Assembly (NCBI RefSeq): GCF_025717045.1 | Contig: NZ_JAOVZN010000002.1 | Span: 242,030 to 306,029, forward strand | Source of the DNA: Flavobacterium sp. SH_e | Lineage (GTDB): Bacteria > Bacteroidota > Bacteroidia > Flavobacteriales > Flavobacteriaceae | DNA length: 64,000 bases | Direction of reading: 5' to 3' | In this document: positions 25,259-33,471 of the stretch, in pieces | Position numbering within the stretch: position 1 is the stretch's first letter | How the letters are laid out: each line of letters opens with the position of its first letter | Made by a program: the position numbers and the translations under genes | Notes under the pieces: generated by a model | Seen by the model: only the letters and a program-made list of their open reading frames with translations | Told to the model about the DNA's origin: nothing | Databases searched by the model: none

Positions 25259-25298
25259 TTTTTTAAGATTTAGTCAAACATTTCTAGGTTTCGATTCC

Positions 25299-25811
25299 TT
25301 ATTGATTTTCGGCTGTGTCTTTTTGTAAAAGGAATAGATTTGAAGTTACACTTAAATATAAAATAAATATTCCGATAACAGTAAAAACAACTCCTTCAAT
25401 TAAACATTGCGTTGCAAAATCATTGGAAAGCATTGTTCTGATAGGACGAAAAAGATGAGAGATTACTTCTTTTCTAAAAAATTTAAGTCTCATTAAAACA
25501 TAAAGTGCTAAGGCAAGTAAAATCGTGTTTATTGAGGAAAGTTTGTTTTTCCAGTTTAAGAAGCCAATAGCTAAAATTCCGAATAATAAACCCAAAAATA
25601 TCCAGACATATATATTGGGCCAAAAACTTAAAGCATCTTCTTTTGTGGGGAACAAAGTGCTCCAGTTTTTTGATTCTTGAGCATTGCAATGCTTTTTTAT
25701 GCAAATAACTTTTTCAGCAGCCGTGTAAATCCTTAATTGCAGAATTCCATTAATTAGGAAAATCATCCCAAAAAATTGAATTAGTAGAACTCCAACATTT
25801 AGTTTTTTCAT
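25299..25811 (-). CDS. Hypothetical membrane protein
   Basis: This 170-residue protein has four hydrophobic helices (about 8-27, 65-83, 91-108, 138-160). The first is followed by a soluble loop with two Cys (CIKKHCNAQESKN). The final helix is followed by a short polar tail. I recognise no family. It lies between murB (31 bp upstream) and the PaiB-like gene (40 bp downstream) in the same orientation, so it could belong to a murB transcript. Confidence 0.7.
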   Translation of the reverse strand: MKKLNVGVLLIQFFGMIFLINGILQLRIYTAAEKVICIKKHCNAQESKNWSTLFPTKEDALSFWPNIYVWIFLGLLFGILAIGFLNWKNKLSSINTILLALALYVLMRLKFFRKEVISHLFRPIRTMLSNDFATQCLIEGVVFTVIGIFILYLSVTSNLFLLQKDTAENQ

Positions 25812-25842
25812 TAAAGTTATAATTTGATGGAAATTCCTGTTC

Positions 25843-26856
25843 TTAAATCACATTCACTTCGGCTTCTATATGAATGCCAAAAGTTTCAAAAACGGTTTTT
25901 TGAACTTCTTTAGAAACCGCTAAAATTTCCTGTCCAGTTGCATTTCCGTAATTCACTAGAACCAAAGCTTGATTTTTATGAACGCCTGCATCTCCAAAAC
26001 GTTTTCCTTTAAAACCTGCTTGTTCAATAAGCCAACCCGCAGGAACTTTAACTTCTGTATCTGAAATTTCATAATATTTCATTTCAGGGAATTTCTGATG
26101 GATTTTCTCAAAATCAGATTTCTGTAAAATCGGATTTTTGAAGAAACTTCCGCTATTTCCCAATTCTTTAGGATCTGGTAATTTACTTTGTCTTATAGCA
26201 ATTACGGCGTTACTAACATCTTTTAATGTTGGTTCTGAGATATTTTTTTTAGCCAACTCAGCCAAAATATCTCCATAAGAAGTATTGATTTTATGATTGC
26301 GTTTAGTCAGTTTAAAAACAACCGAAGTGATAATATATTGGTCTTTTACTTCATGTTTGAAAATACTTTCGCGGTATCCAAAATTACATTCAGCATTATC
26401 AAAAGTTTTCATTTCTTGAGTTGCAATATTCATAGCTTCGCAAGAAATAAAAGTATCTTTAATTTCAGTTCCATAAGCACCGATATTCTGGACTGGAGTT
26501 GTTCCTACGTTTCCAGGAATTAGCGACATATTTTCTAAACCGCCAAAATTATTGTCGATTGTCCAAAGTACGAAATCATGCCAAGTTTCTCCAGCCTGAC
26601 TTTCAACCCAAACAAAATCATCGTCTTCTTTTGTGATTTTTTTGCCTTTTAAATCAATGTGAATAACCAAAGCGTCAATATCTTTGGTTAAAAGCATATT
26701 GCTTCCGCCTCCTAAAATGAACTTTTTCTCGTTTTTGTTTTCTTGTAAAATTGTCTTTAGTTCAGTAATAGAATGAACTGCAGCGAATTGTTTTGCACTG
26801 GCTTCAATGCCAAAAGTGTTATATTTTTTTAAAGAAAAATTGGATTGGATTTCCAT
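25843..26856 (-). CDS. murB: UDP-N-acetylenolpyruvoylglucosamine reductase
   Basis: This 337-residue type I MurB reduces UDP-GlcNAc-enolpyruvate to UDP-MurNAc in peptidoglycan synthesis. It shows the FAD-binding motif LGGGSNML, then the segment GLENMSLIPGNVGTTPVQNI, the Tyr-containing YRESIF typical of type I enzymes, the proton-donor Ser in LGNSGSFFKNP and the C-terminal Glu in HIEAEVNVI. Length fits. A -7 box lies 26 bp upstream. Confidence 0.95.
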   Translation of the reverse strand: MEIQSNFSLKKYNTFGIEASAKQFAAVHSITELKTILQENKNEKKFILGGGSNMLLTKDIDALVIHIDLKGKKITKEDDDFVWVESQAGETWHDFVLWTIDNNFGGLENMSLIPGNVGTTPVQNIGAYGTEIKDTFISCEAMNIATQEMKTFDNAECNFGYRESIFKHEVKDQYIITSVVFKLTKRNHKINTSYGDILAELAKKNISEPTLKDVSNAVIAIRQSKLPDPKELGNSGSFFKNPILQKSDFEKIHQKFPEMKYYEISDTEVKVPAGWLIEQAGFKGKRFGDAGVHKNQALVLVNYGNATGQEILAVSKEVQKTVFETFGIHIEAEVNVI

Positions 26857-26881
26857 AAATAAAAGGCTTTTTAATCTGTGT

Positions 26882-26889
26882 CAAAAATA
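26882..26889 (-). promoter_or_regulatory. -7 box TATTTTTG of murB
   Basis: On the minus strand TATTTTTG matches TAnnTTTG and ends 25 bp before the murB ATG. Confidence 0.45.
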
Positions 26890-26997
26890 GGAATTATAAG
26901 TTTTGGTTTAGCCTGTAAGGGTGTAAAGTTTATAAAAGCTTTCATTTAAAATGTGAAACTTAACAAATTTACGTTTAATCAGATTTCGTTTTTTTTG

Positions 26998-27005
26998 TAA
27001 GTTTG
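26998..27005 (+). promoter_or_regulatory. -7 box TAAGTTTG of the 27028 gene
   Basis: TAAGTTTG matches the consensus and ends 22 bp before the ATG at 27028. No convincing -33 element is seen. Confidence 0.45.
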
Positions 27006-27027
27006 AATTAGTTTATAACAGATAATC

Positions 27028-27762
27028 ATGTCAAAATCAATTATTAAAAACAGAATATTCTTTTTTTTAATTTTAAATGTGTTTTTATCAATTTCCTCTT
27101 TTGCTCAAAGTGACATTGTAGGGAAATGGGAAACAAGAGAAATAATTGGATATACAAATGTCGCAGAATATTCTTTAATAAAGGAAAAACAACAATATGA
27201 AGGACGTACTGTAACATTCAATTTAGATGGCACATTTTCAAGTGATGAAGCAATGCAATGTCTTAGTGATTGTTTTGCTTTTACCTCAGGAACTTATACA
27301 ATGGTTGATAATGATCATATACATCTGATTGTAAAGAATATCCGTTTTGTTGGTTTGACATGTGGAATGAAAAAAACGAATAAAGAAGACTTTATTAAAG
27401 ATTTGGGGATTTTTTATATTTATCAAGAAGGAGATAAAATTCGTTTAATTCCAAGTAGTGGAGTTTTGCAGGATGATAGAGATGAAATGCTGTATACTCA
27501 AATGGCCAATAATTTTTACAAAGAATGGAGAAAGTATGATTATGTATGGCAAAATACAAATGGAAATAATCAGCAAGAAATTATAAACGATTGTATTGAT
27601 TCTAAAAAACAGATTGATTTATCTAATTGCAAAGTTGTTTTTTCTACAAAAAGAGATTTAGAAGAATTTCTAATTTTAAAGGATGATAAAGAATTTCATT
27701 ATGTAATTTATGATTCTCATAATAAAAAAGTCTCTTTAGCGTATCCAAAAAATAGAGGCTAA
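27028..27762 (+). CDS. Secreted lipocalin-like hypothetical protein
   Basis: This 244-residue protein has a signal peptide (about 1-26, ending FAQ). The start of the mature part, SDIVGKWETREIIG, and the following beta-rich stretch with TVTFNLDGTFSS resemble lipocalin-like domains common in Bacteroidota. Three Cys lie at about 74, 78 and 108 and may form a disulfide. The C-terminal 70 residues contain two more Cys. I see no catalytic motif. It is divergent from murB and ends 20 bp from the converging GT4 gene. Confidence 0.7.
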   Translation: MSKSIIKNRIFFFLILNVFLSISSFAQSDIVGKWETREIIGYTNVAEYSLIKEKQQYEGRTVTFNLDGTFSSDEAMQCLSDCFAFTSGTYTMVDNDHIHLIVKNIRFVGLTCGMKKTNKEDFIKDLGIFYIYQEGDKIRLIPSSGVLQDDRDEMLYTQMANNFYKEWRKYDYVWQNTNGNNQQEIINDCIDSKKQIDLSNCKVVFSTKRDLEEFLILKDDKEFHYVIYDSHNKKVSLAYPKNRG

Positions 27763-27781
27763 GAATTTAAAAGCAAAAAGT

Positions 27782-28846
27782 TTACAGTTTGTTTAGCGTT
27801 CTATTTTGTAAATCAAGCAACTCATGATATTTCTCTGAAATAACCTTCATGTTAACGTCATAATTCGCATTTTCCTCCACAAATTCCCTGTTTCGAATAA
27901 TCGCTTCATTTCGCAATTCGGGATTTTCAAAAGACCAGATTAATTCTTCGGCTAGCATTTCGATATTATCAATTTCAATTAATTGACCGTTTTCGCGATG
28001 CGTAATCCAGCTTTGATTTCCAGGAATGTCAGAAACAATAGGAAAACAATTAGAAGCCATTGCTTCAAACAAAGACGCAGAAACGCCTTCGGTAATTGGC
28101 ATACTGATATAAATATTCGATTGCTGTAATAATTTTGGAAGTTCCGTATTCGGAATTCTTCCTGTAAAAATCACTTTGTTTTCTATTTGAAGTTCTTTGG
28201 CTAAATCTTTCAAAAACTGTAATCTTGTTCCATCGCCAACAATTGTCAGAGAAAAATCAATTCCTTTTTGGTTTAAAATTCCGAAAGCTTTTAGAATAGA
28301 ATCATGTCGATATTCTGGCTGAAGCGAACGTGTAACAATTGCTTCAATTTTATTTGAATTATTAGTAGAAGGAGTAAAAAGAGATAAGTCAATTCCTTTT
28401 GGAAGTATTAAAACTTTATTCATATCAACACCAGTTGCTTTCATGTGAATTGCCATTACTGGCCCCCAAGCATGAATTAAATGTGCTTTCTTAAAAGCAT
28501 ATTTCTGAATGAATTTTTTATAAGGATATAAAACTGAAGTTTCAGGCCATAAATCGGTTCGACCTTGTTGCGCAATCGCAATGGTTTTAGATCCAGATAA
28601 TGCAGCAAGAAAACCGTAACTGGTTGTTCTTTCTGCAATAACCATATCTGGTTTTTCTTTTCTGATTATTTTTTGAATAGAAAAAGGAGCAAAGAAGTAC
28701 TCTAAAATGCGTTTAAATCTTTGATTATTTGGAGTCTGAAGTTCCCAAGTAATTATTTCAAAATCTCCAAATTCTTTCAGACCTTTCATCCAAGTAATGG
28801 CGTCAGCACGGTAAGATTCTCCAAGAAAAAGTATTTTCCTATTCAT
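27782..28846 (-). CDS. GT4-family glycosyltransferase
   Basis: This 354-residue protein has a GT-B fold. The N-terminal half includes FLGESYRADAITWMKGL and a variable acceptor domain. The C-terminal glycosyl-transfer group 1 domain (about 165-335) includes IVGDGTRLQFLKDLA, VIFTGRIPNTELPKLLQQSNI and the EX7E motif starting ITEGVSASLFEAMASN. It probably adds a sugar to an envelope glycan. No other glycan genes are adjacent. Confidence 0.88.
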   Translation of the reverse strand: MNRKILFLGESYRADAITWMKGLKEFGDFEIITWELQTPNNQRFKRILEYFFAPFSIQKIIRKEKPDMVIAERTTSYGFLAALSGSKTIAIAQQGRTDLWPETSVLYPYKKFIQKYAFKKAHLIHAWGPVMAIHMKATGVDMNKVLILPKGIDLSLFTPSTNNSNKIEAIVTRSLQPEYRHDSILKAFGILNQKGIDFSLTIVGDGTRLQFLKDLAKELQIENKVIFTGRIPNTELPKLLQQSNIYISMPITEGVSASLFEAMASNCFPIVSDIPGNQSWITHRENGQLIEIDNIEMLAEELIWSFENPELRNEAIIRNREFVEENANYDVNMKVISEKYHELLDLQNRTLNKL

Positions 28847-28859
28847 TATAAAAGTTTTT

Positions 28860-28909
28860 TCGCCACGAATTCACGAATTAATTTTGAATAATCCGTGAAT
28901 TCGTGGCGA
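28860..28909. repeat. 16-bp inverted repeat with an 18-nt loop
   Basis: TCGCCACGAATTCACG (28860-28875) pairs exactly with CGTGAATTCGTGGCGA (28894-28909). A run of nine T follows on the plus strand and six T precede it. It lies between two minus-strand genes, so the strong T-run faces away from their transcription. The words resemble flavobacterial interspersed repeats I recall. Confidence 0.7.
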
Positions 28910-28922
28910 TTTTTTTTTATCT

Positions 28923-29600
28923 CTAAAATTCTTCAGTATCTAAAGCGCGGTTGATGAATTCGTTTAGAGGTTTTAAAGCAATAAGTTTTTGGCTCATTTT
29001 CTTTACAAAATCTTTCTCCATCACTTCAGAGACATTATAAACTTGAGTTGCCGTAAAACTTTTCAATTTTAAAAACTCAATTGCTGGATGGTCTTTTTCG
29101 TAACCGCGAGGCATGCTTTTAAGCGAATTGTTTTCGTTTACATCTAAACTTCCAAATTCTTTTTTGAAGTTTTTGTCGTTTAAAATTTCCTGTAAATCAT
29201 CATAGAAAAAAGCAATTTCTTTACGAACTTTTTTTAAGTCTTCCGCTTCAGGCGAATAAAATCCACCGGCGATAAAACTTGCGCCTTTCTCAATATGAAC
29301 ATAATATCCGGCACGGTTCAAACCTTTTGTTCCGCCAGACATCCAGATCCCTAAATGTGCTTTGTATGGCGATTTGTCTTTAGAAAAACGAATATCACGG
29401 TTAATTCTGAAAGTACAGTTTTTAACTTCCAATAATTCTAATGAAGAATCAAGCGGCTTCATGGCGTCAAGAAAATCATTTACCAATTGATGATAATCTT
29501 TCTTGAAAACTTCATATCTCTTTTTATTTTCCTGAAACCATTCTCGATTGTTGTTTTTTCTTAAATCGTCTAAAAATTGCAATGATTCTTTCGTTAGCAT
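28923..29600 (-). CDS. DUF2461 family protein
   Basis: This 225-residue protein matches the DUF2461/TIGR02453 family: it begins LTKESLQFLDDLRKNNNREW, then has FRINRDIRFSKDKSPYKAH, GYYVHIEKGASFIAGGFY and a C-terminal helical region with MPRGYEKDHPAIEFL. Members are widespread cytosolic proteins of unknown function. The gene is monocistronic, with an inverted repeat downstream. Confidence 0.9.
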   Translation of the reverse strand: MLTKESLQFLDDLRKNNNREWFQENKKRYEVFKKDYHQLVNDFLDAMKPLDSSLELLEVKNCTFRINRDIRFSKDKSPYKAHLGIWMSGGTKGLNRAGYYVHIEKGASFIAGGFYSPEAEDLKKVRKEIAFFYDDLQEILNDKNFKKEFGSLDVNENNSLKSMPRGYEKDHPAIEFLKLKSFTATQVYNVSEVMEKDFVKKMSQKLIALKPLNEFINRALDTEEF

Positions 29601-29714
29601 ATTCCTTAATATTTATTGCAGTTGTTTCTTTTAAATTTCACCTAGGCTAATTTACTGATTTCTATTTTGGGATTAACCCTTAAAACTGATACAAATTGTA
29701 CCATTTTTCAAGAC

Positions 29715-30794
29715 TTATAAATTAAAGATTTTATAAGTCTGATGCGTCGATTTTACAATTGCTTCGGTTCTTTCGGGATGTGTGTCTGAAATAAAAAGCT
29801 GTCCAAATGTCTCGCTATTTACCATTTCTACAATCTTGGCAACACGTGTTTCATCCAATTTGTCAAAAATATCATCGAACAAAAGAATAGGCTTTACACC
29901 ACTTTGTTTTTTCAAAAATTCAAATTGGGCCAGTTTTAAAGCAATTAGGAAAGATTTCTGTTGTCCTTGGGATCCGAATTTTTTTATTGGATGCGAATCA
30001 ATTTCAAAAGACAAATCATCTTTATGAGTTCCAACAGTTGTATAATGTAGCGCTCGGTCTTTATTGATATTTTCTTGCAAAAGCGTTAAAAGGTCTTTTT
30101 CGAACAAATGACTTTCATAAACCAACTGAACCTTTTCCTCAGATCCTGTTATTGCTTGATGATGTCTATTAAATATAGGTATAAACTGCTCGAGAAAATC
30201 TTTTCGTTTTTCAAAAATAGATTTTCCGTAACCTTGCAATTGTTCATTATATATAGACAAGGTGTCGTTGTCAAAAACATGATTTAAGGCAAAATATTTC
30301 AAAAGAGCATTTCGCTGCGTAATCACTTTTTGATAATTTATCAATTCATGCAAATAAGTAGAATCTAATTGCGAAATCACGCTGTCCATGAATTTACGGC
30401 GCGTTTCGCTTCCTTCAACGATCAGATCTCTATCTGCGGGCGAAATAATAACTAACGGAATAAAGCCAATATGATCGGAGAATTTGTCATAAGGTTTTCC
30501 ATTTCGTTTTAAAACCTTTTTTTGTCCCTTTTTTAAACTGCAGACAATTTGTTCGGTTCTCTCTTTTTTTTCCAGTTCGGCATCAATCACAAAAAACTCT
30601 TCGCCGTGTTTGATGTTTTGGACGGCAAGCGGATTAAAATAGCTTTTTCCGTAAGCTAAATGATAAATAGCATCAAGCACATTGGTTTTGCCAATACCAT
30701 TTTTTCCTACAAAGCAATTGATCTTGATGTCGAAATCAAAAGTGGCTTCGGAAAAGTTTTTATAATTAAATAATGAGATTTTATTTAAATGCAT
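29715..30794 (-). CDS. recF: DNA replication and repair protein RecF
   Basis: This 359-residue SMC-like ATPase loads RecA at gaps together with RecO and RecR. It begins [19 protein letters not shown] and has Walker [18 protein letters not shown] (about residue 34), the signature region [17 protein letters not shown] and Walker [16 protein letters not shown]. Length is normal. It is not beside dnaA/dnaN as in many bacteria; in Bacteroidota it usually stands near the TPR gene seen here on the other strand. Confidence 0.95.
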   Translation of the reverse strand: MHLNKISLFNYKNFSEATFDFDIKINCFVGKNGIGKTNVLDAIYHLAYGKSYFNPLAVQNIKHGEEFFVIDAELEKKERTEQIVCSLKKGQKKVLKRNGKPYDKFSDHIGFIPLVIISPADRDLIVEGSETRRKFMDSVISQLDSTYLHELINYQKVITQRNALLKYFALNHVFDNDTLSIYNEQLQGYGKSIFEKRKDFLEQFIPIFNRHHQAITGSEEKVQLVYESHLFEKDLLTLLQENINKDRALHYTTVGTHKDDLSFEIDSHPIKKFGSQGQQKSFLIALKLAQFEFLKKQSGVKPILLFDDIFDKLDETRVAKIVEMVNSETFGQLFISDTHPERTEAIVKSTHQTYKIFNL

Positions 30795-30983
30795 TTTTCA
30801 GGACTCCTTGTGTAAAATTTTCACCGTATTAGGGAAGTGCAAATTTGAGGGTGCAAATTACCGAAAATTATCGATATAATTGGCTTTACGGTATTCTTGA
30901 GCCAATTTATTTTCACGCTTTCGCGGAAGGACAAGAGAATCCCGAAAATATTTTTTTTAAAATAGTGATAAAATTGATTTTTT

Positions 30984-31015
30984 TTGCCTCAGTTTCAAGA
31001 AAAATTTTATTTTTG
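30984..31015 (+). promoter_or_regulatory. Promoter of the TPR/ribH genes
   Basis: TTG (30984-30986) and TATTTTTG (31008-31015) are separated by 21 bp. The -7 box ends 22 bp before the ATG at 31038. Confidence 0.55.
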
Positions 31016-31037
31016 CCGTTCACTAAATAATTTTTAA

Positions 31038-31817
31038 ATGGCAACTTACAATAAAAGAGGATATAAGACACCAAAAGAAAAGGAAGTAAAAGAAGTTACT
31101 GAAGAACAACAAGTAGTTATTGACGAAAAAGACAGTACAACAGCTGGAGTTTTCTCAAAATTAGACGAAACAGCTTCAAGAACTGAGGATTGGGTGGCTA
31201 AAAATCAAAAAATCATTATTGGTTTAGTGGCTGGTATTGCTGTTGCTACAATTGGATATTTGGCTTACCAAAAATTCATTGCAACTCCTAAACAAGAAGA
31301 AGCTGCAAGCGAAATGTTTGTTGCTCAACAAAATTTTGAAAAAGCTGTAAATGGTGTTTCTAGCGATTCATTATTCAAATTATCATTAAACGGTTCAGAA
31401 GGTAAATTCGGATTTATTAAAATCGCTGACGAATATTCTGGAACTGATGCTGGAAATTTAGCAAACTACTATGCTGGTATCGCTTACTTAAATACTGGTA
31501 AATATGATGAGGCAATTAAATATTTAGGTGAATTTAAATCTGAAGACGTTATCTTAAGCGCTTTAGCTAAAGGTGCAACTGGAGATGCTTACTCTCAAAA
31601 AAATCAGCAAAAAGAAGCTCTTGATTTTTATGTGAAAGCTGCTGAGTCTAACAAAAACGATTTTACAAGACCTCGTTTCTTATTAAAAGCAGGAAAAACT
31701 GCTTTAGCTTTAGGACAAAAAGAAGATGCATTGAAATATTTCAATGACATTAAAGATAATTATGACAGTACTCCAGAAGCGGCATCTGTTGATGCTTTGA
31801 TTGGATTAGCGCAATAA
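31038..31817 (+). CDS. Membrane-anchored tetratricopeptide repeat protein
   Basis: This 259-residue protein has a Lys/Glu-rich cytosolic N-terminus (about 1-55), one transmembrane helix (about 58-77) and a C-terminal helical domain with at least three TPR-like units (AGNLANYYAGIAYLNTGKYD, then DAYSQKNQQKEALDFYVKA and FLLKAGKTALALGQKEDA). The layout is like YfgM/ancillary SecYEG subunit proteins, which act as chaperones at the translocon. It lies divergent from recF and 93 bp before ribH. Confidence 0.85.
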   Translation: MATYNKRGYKTPKEKEVKEVTEEQQVVIDEKDSTTAGVFSKLDETASRTEDWVAKNQKIIIGLVAGIAVATIGYLAYQKFIATPKQEEAASEMFVAQQNFEKAVNGVSSDSLFKLSLNGSEGKFGFIKIADEYSGTDAGNLANYYAGIAYLNTGKYDEAIKYLGEFKSEDVILSALAKGATGDAYSQKNQQKEALDFYVKAAESNKNDFTRPRFLLKAGKTALALGQKEDALKYFNDIKDNYDSTPEAASVDALIGLAQ

Positions 31818-31866
31818 AAATTTTAGACTTTAGATTTAAGATTGTAGATTTGTAGTTACGAATCTA

Positions 31867-31883
31867 TCCCGAGGCTTCGGGAC
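31867..31883. repeat. Second copy of the TCCCGARGCTTCGGGAC palindrome
   Basis: TCCCGAGGCTTCGGGAC differs by one base from the core of the palindrome at 7350-7367. It is flanked by AAAATCAAAAATCTAAAATA and TTTAGACTTTAGATT, words of the same kind as at the other copy. It separates the TPR gene from ribH. Confidence 0.65.
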
Positions 31884-31910
31884 GAAAATCAAAAATCTAA
31901 AATATTACAG

Positions 31911-32483
31911 ATGGCTACTGAAAATAAAAATCTATCAGAATACGATAAAAACACAATCCCAAACGCGAAAGACTTTCGGTTTGGGATTGTTGTTTCTGAA
32001 TGGAATGATACTATAACGGAAGGACTTTATAATGGTGCTTTTGACGCATTAGTTGATTGCGACGTTCCTGCTCAACAAATTATTCGTTGGAATGTTCCAG
32101 GAAGTTTTGAGTTGATCTACGGAGCTAAAAAAATGCTTCAAACACAAAACGTTGACGCAGTTATCGTAATCGGATGTGTGATTCAAGGAGAAACCAAACA
32201 TTTTGATTTTGTTTGCGAAGGTGTTACGCAAGGAATTAAAGATTTGAATGTTCAAACAGATATTCCAGTTATATTCTGTGTTTTAACAGATAATAATATG
32301 CAACAGTCAATTGATAGAAGTGGGGGAGTTCACGGAAACAAAGGAACTGAAGCCGCAATTGCAGCAATTAAAATGGCTTATATTCGTCAGCAAGCTTCAA
32401 TATCTCATGCTTTCAATCAGCCTTTATTGACTTCTGGGGCATTGCAAATTGAAGATTCTCCTAGAAAAATTGAAAACGAATAA
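31911..32483 (+). CDS. ribH: 6,7-dimethyl-8-ribityllumazine synthase
   Basis: This enzyme condenses the ribityl-aminouracil and butanone phosphate to lumazine, the penultimate step of riboflavin synthesis. Substrate-binding segments are clear: VSEWNDTITEGLYNGA, VPGSFELIYGAKKM, IQGETKHFDFVC with the catalytic His, and FCVLTDNNMQQSIDRSGG. At 190 residues it is about 30 longer than most homologues, owing to a polar C-terminal tail. No other rib genes or FMN riboswitch are present nearby. Confidence 0.95.
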   Translation: MATENKNLSEYDKNTIPNAKDFRFGIVVSEWNDTITEGLYNGAFDALVDCDVPAQQIIRWNVPGSFELIYGAKKMLQTQNVDAVIVIGCVIQGETKHFDFVCEGVTQGIKDLNVQTDIPVIFCVLTDNNMQQSIDRSGGVHGNKGTEAAIAAIKMAYIRQQASISHAFNQPLLTSGALQIEDSPRKIENE

Positions 32484-32507
32484 AACACATTTGTTTTAAA
32501 AATATTA

Positions 32508-32543
32508 AAACCTATACTGTGTCACAATAGTATAGGTTTTTTT
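32508..32543 (+). terminator. Terminator of ribH
   Basis: AAACCTATACT (32508-32518) pairs with AGTATAGGTTT (32529-32539) across a 10-nt loop, followed by a T-run. Confidence 0.85.
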
Positions 32544-32590
32544 ATGCTTTTTTTGTGATTTGCCAAGAATTAACTGCTTAAGAACTGTAT

Positions 32591-32598
32591 TACATTTG
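32591..32598 (+). promoter_or_regulatory. -7 box TACATTTG of the DUF6624 gene
   Basis: TACATTTG ends 23 bp before the ATG at 32622, the usual spacing for this window. Confidence 0.5.
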
Positions 32599-32621
32599 AA
32601 TTAATGTAAAATTCCATTTTT

Positions 32622-33302
32622 ATGAAAAAAAGTTTACTTCTAATTCTTTTTCTTTCGTTTTTTTGTGCGAATTATGCTCAAGATAAAATCAATCAAAGTT
32701 TAAAAATCGAGCTAGATTCAATTATGAAATCGGATCAATTGCTTAGAGAGTATGTTTCTGTAAAATCTGAAACAAGAAAAGAAGAAATTATTAAAGAAGC
32801 CGGATATGCGAATGATCCATCTTTTAAAAATAGAATTTGGCTGATTATGAAAACTCAGGATTCTATTAATTTAATAAAGATTGAAAAAATCATTACAGAA
32901 TTTGGTTACCCTGGAAAAACTTTGGTTGGAGAACCTACAAATGTTGCTGCTTTTTATGTGATTCAGCACAGTTCTGAAATAGCTCAATATTTGCCTTTGA
33001 TTGAACAAGCGGCTAAAAAAGGTGAAATATCTTTTACTCGTTTTGCAATGATGAAGGATCGATATTTAACTCAGCAGGGAAAAGAACAAATTTACGGAAC
33101 ACAAATACAAGGTAAATTAAGAACAAATCCAGAAACAAATCGCAAAGAATTTTTCTATTATTTTTCTCCAATGGAAGATCCATCAAAAGTTAATAAACGC
33201 CGAAAAAAGGCAGGTTTTGAGACTACAATTGAAGAATATGCTAAGGAAATGGATGTTGAATACAAAGTTTATACACTGGATGAAATTAAGAAAATGAATT
33301 AA
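32622..33302 (+). CDS. Secreted DUF6624-like protein
   Basis: This 226-residue protein has a signal peptide (about 1-19, ending NYAQ). The core shows motifs I associate with DUF6624: GYPGKTLVGEPTNVAAFYVI, QHSSEIAQYLPLIEQAAKKG, MMKDRYLTQQGKEQIYGTQ. The conserved His, Asp-Arg and Gln residues could form an active site, but none is established. The C-terminus carries basic RRKKAG and a helical tail. It is monocistronic, bounded by the ribH terminator and the mutL promoter. Confidence 0.75.
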   Translation: MKKSLLLILFLSFFCANYAQDKINQSLKIELDSIMKSDQLLREYVSVKSETRKEEIIKEAGYANDPSFKNRIWLIMKTQDSINLIKIEKIITEFGYPGKTLVGEPTNVAAFYVIQHSSEIAQYLPLIEQAAKKGEISFTRFAMMKDRYLTQQGKEQIYGTQIQGKLRTNPETNRKEFFYYFSPMEDPSKVNKRRKKAGFETTIEEYAKEMDVEYKVYTLDEIKKMN

Positions 33303-33400
33303 TTTTTTTTGACTTAACAGCAATCATTCTGTTTTATAGACTGTTGTAGTTTTTGTTTTTTTTATGATACTACTTATTCTAAAAGCCAAGAGAAATTTAT

Positions 33401-33408
33401 TAAATTTG
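33401..33408 (+). promoter_or_regulatory. -7 box TAAATTTG of the mutL operon
   Basis: TAAATTTG matches the consensus and lies 63 bp before the mutL ATG. The leader holds repeated TAAATC/AAATCT words of the TTTAGATTT kind. Confidence 0.4.
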
Positions 33409-33471
33409 TGCACCTTGGTTTAGATTTAAATCAAAAATCTTAAATCGTTAATCTACAATCTAAAATTTTCA

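Noticed and set aside
30845..31030. Plus-strand open frame of 61 codons between recF and the TPR gene
   Set aside because: It runs through the promoter of the TPR gene, has an unlikely composition (Phe/Ile run) and no start context.
31818..31910. FMN riboswitch upstream of ribH
   Set aside because: The gap is only 93 bp, consists of a palindrome and AT-rich repeat words, and shows none of the conserved FMN riboswitch elements.
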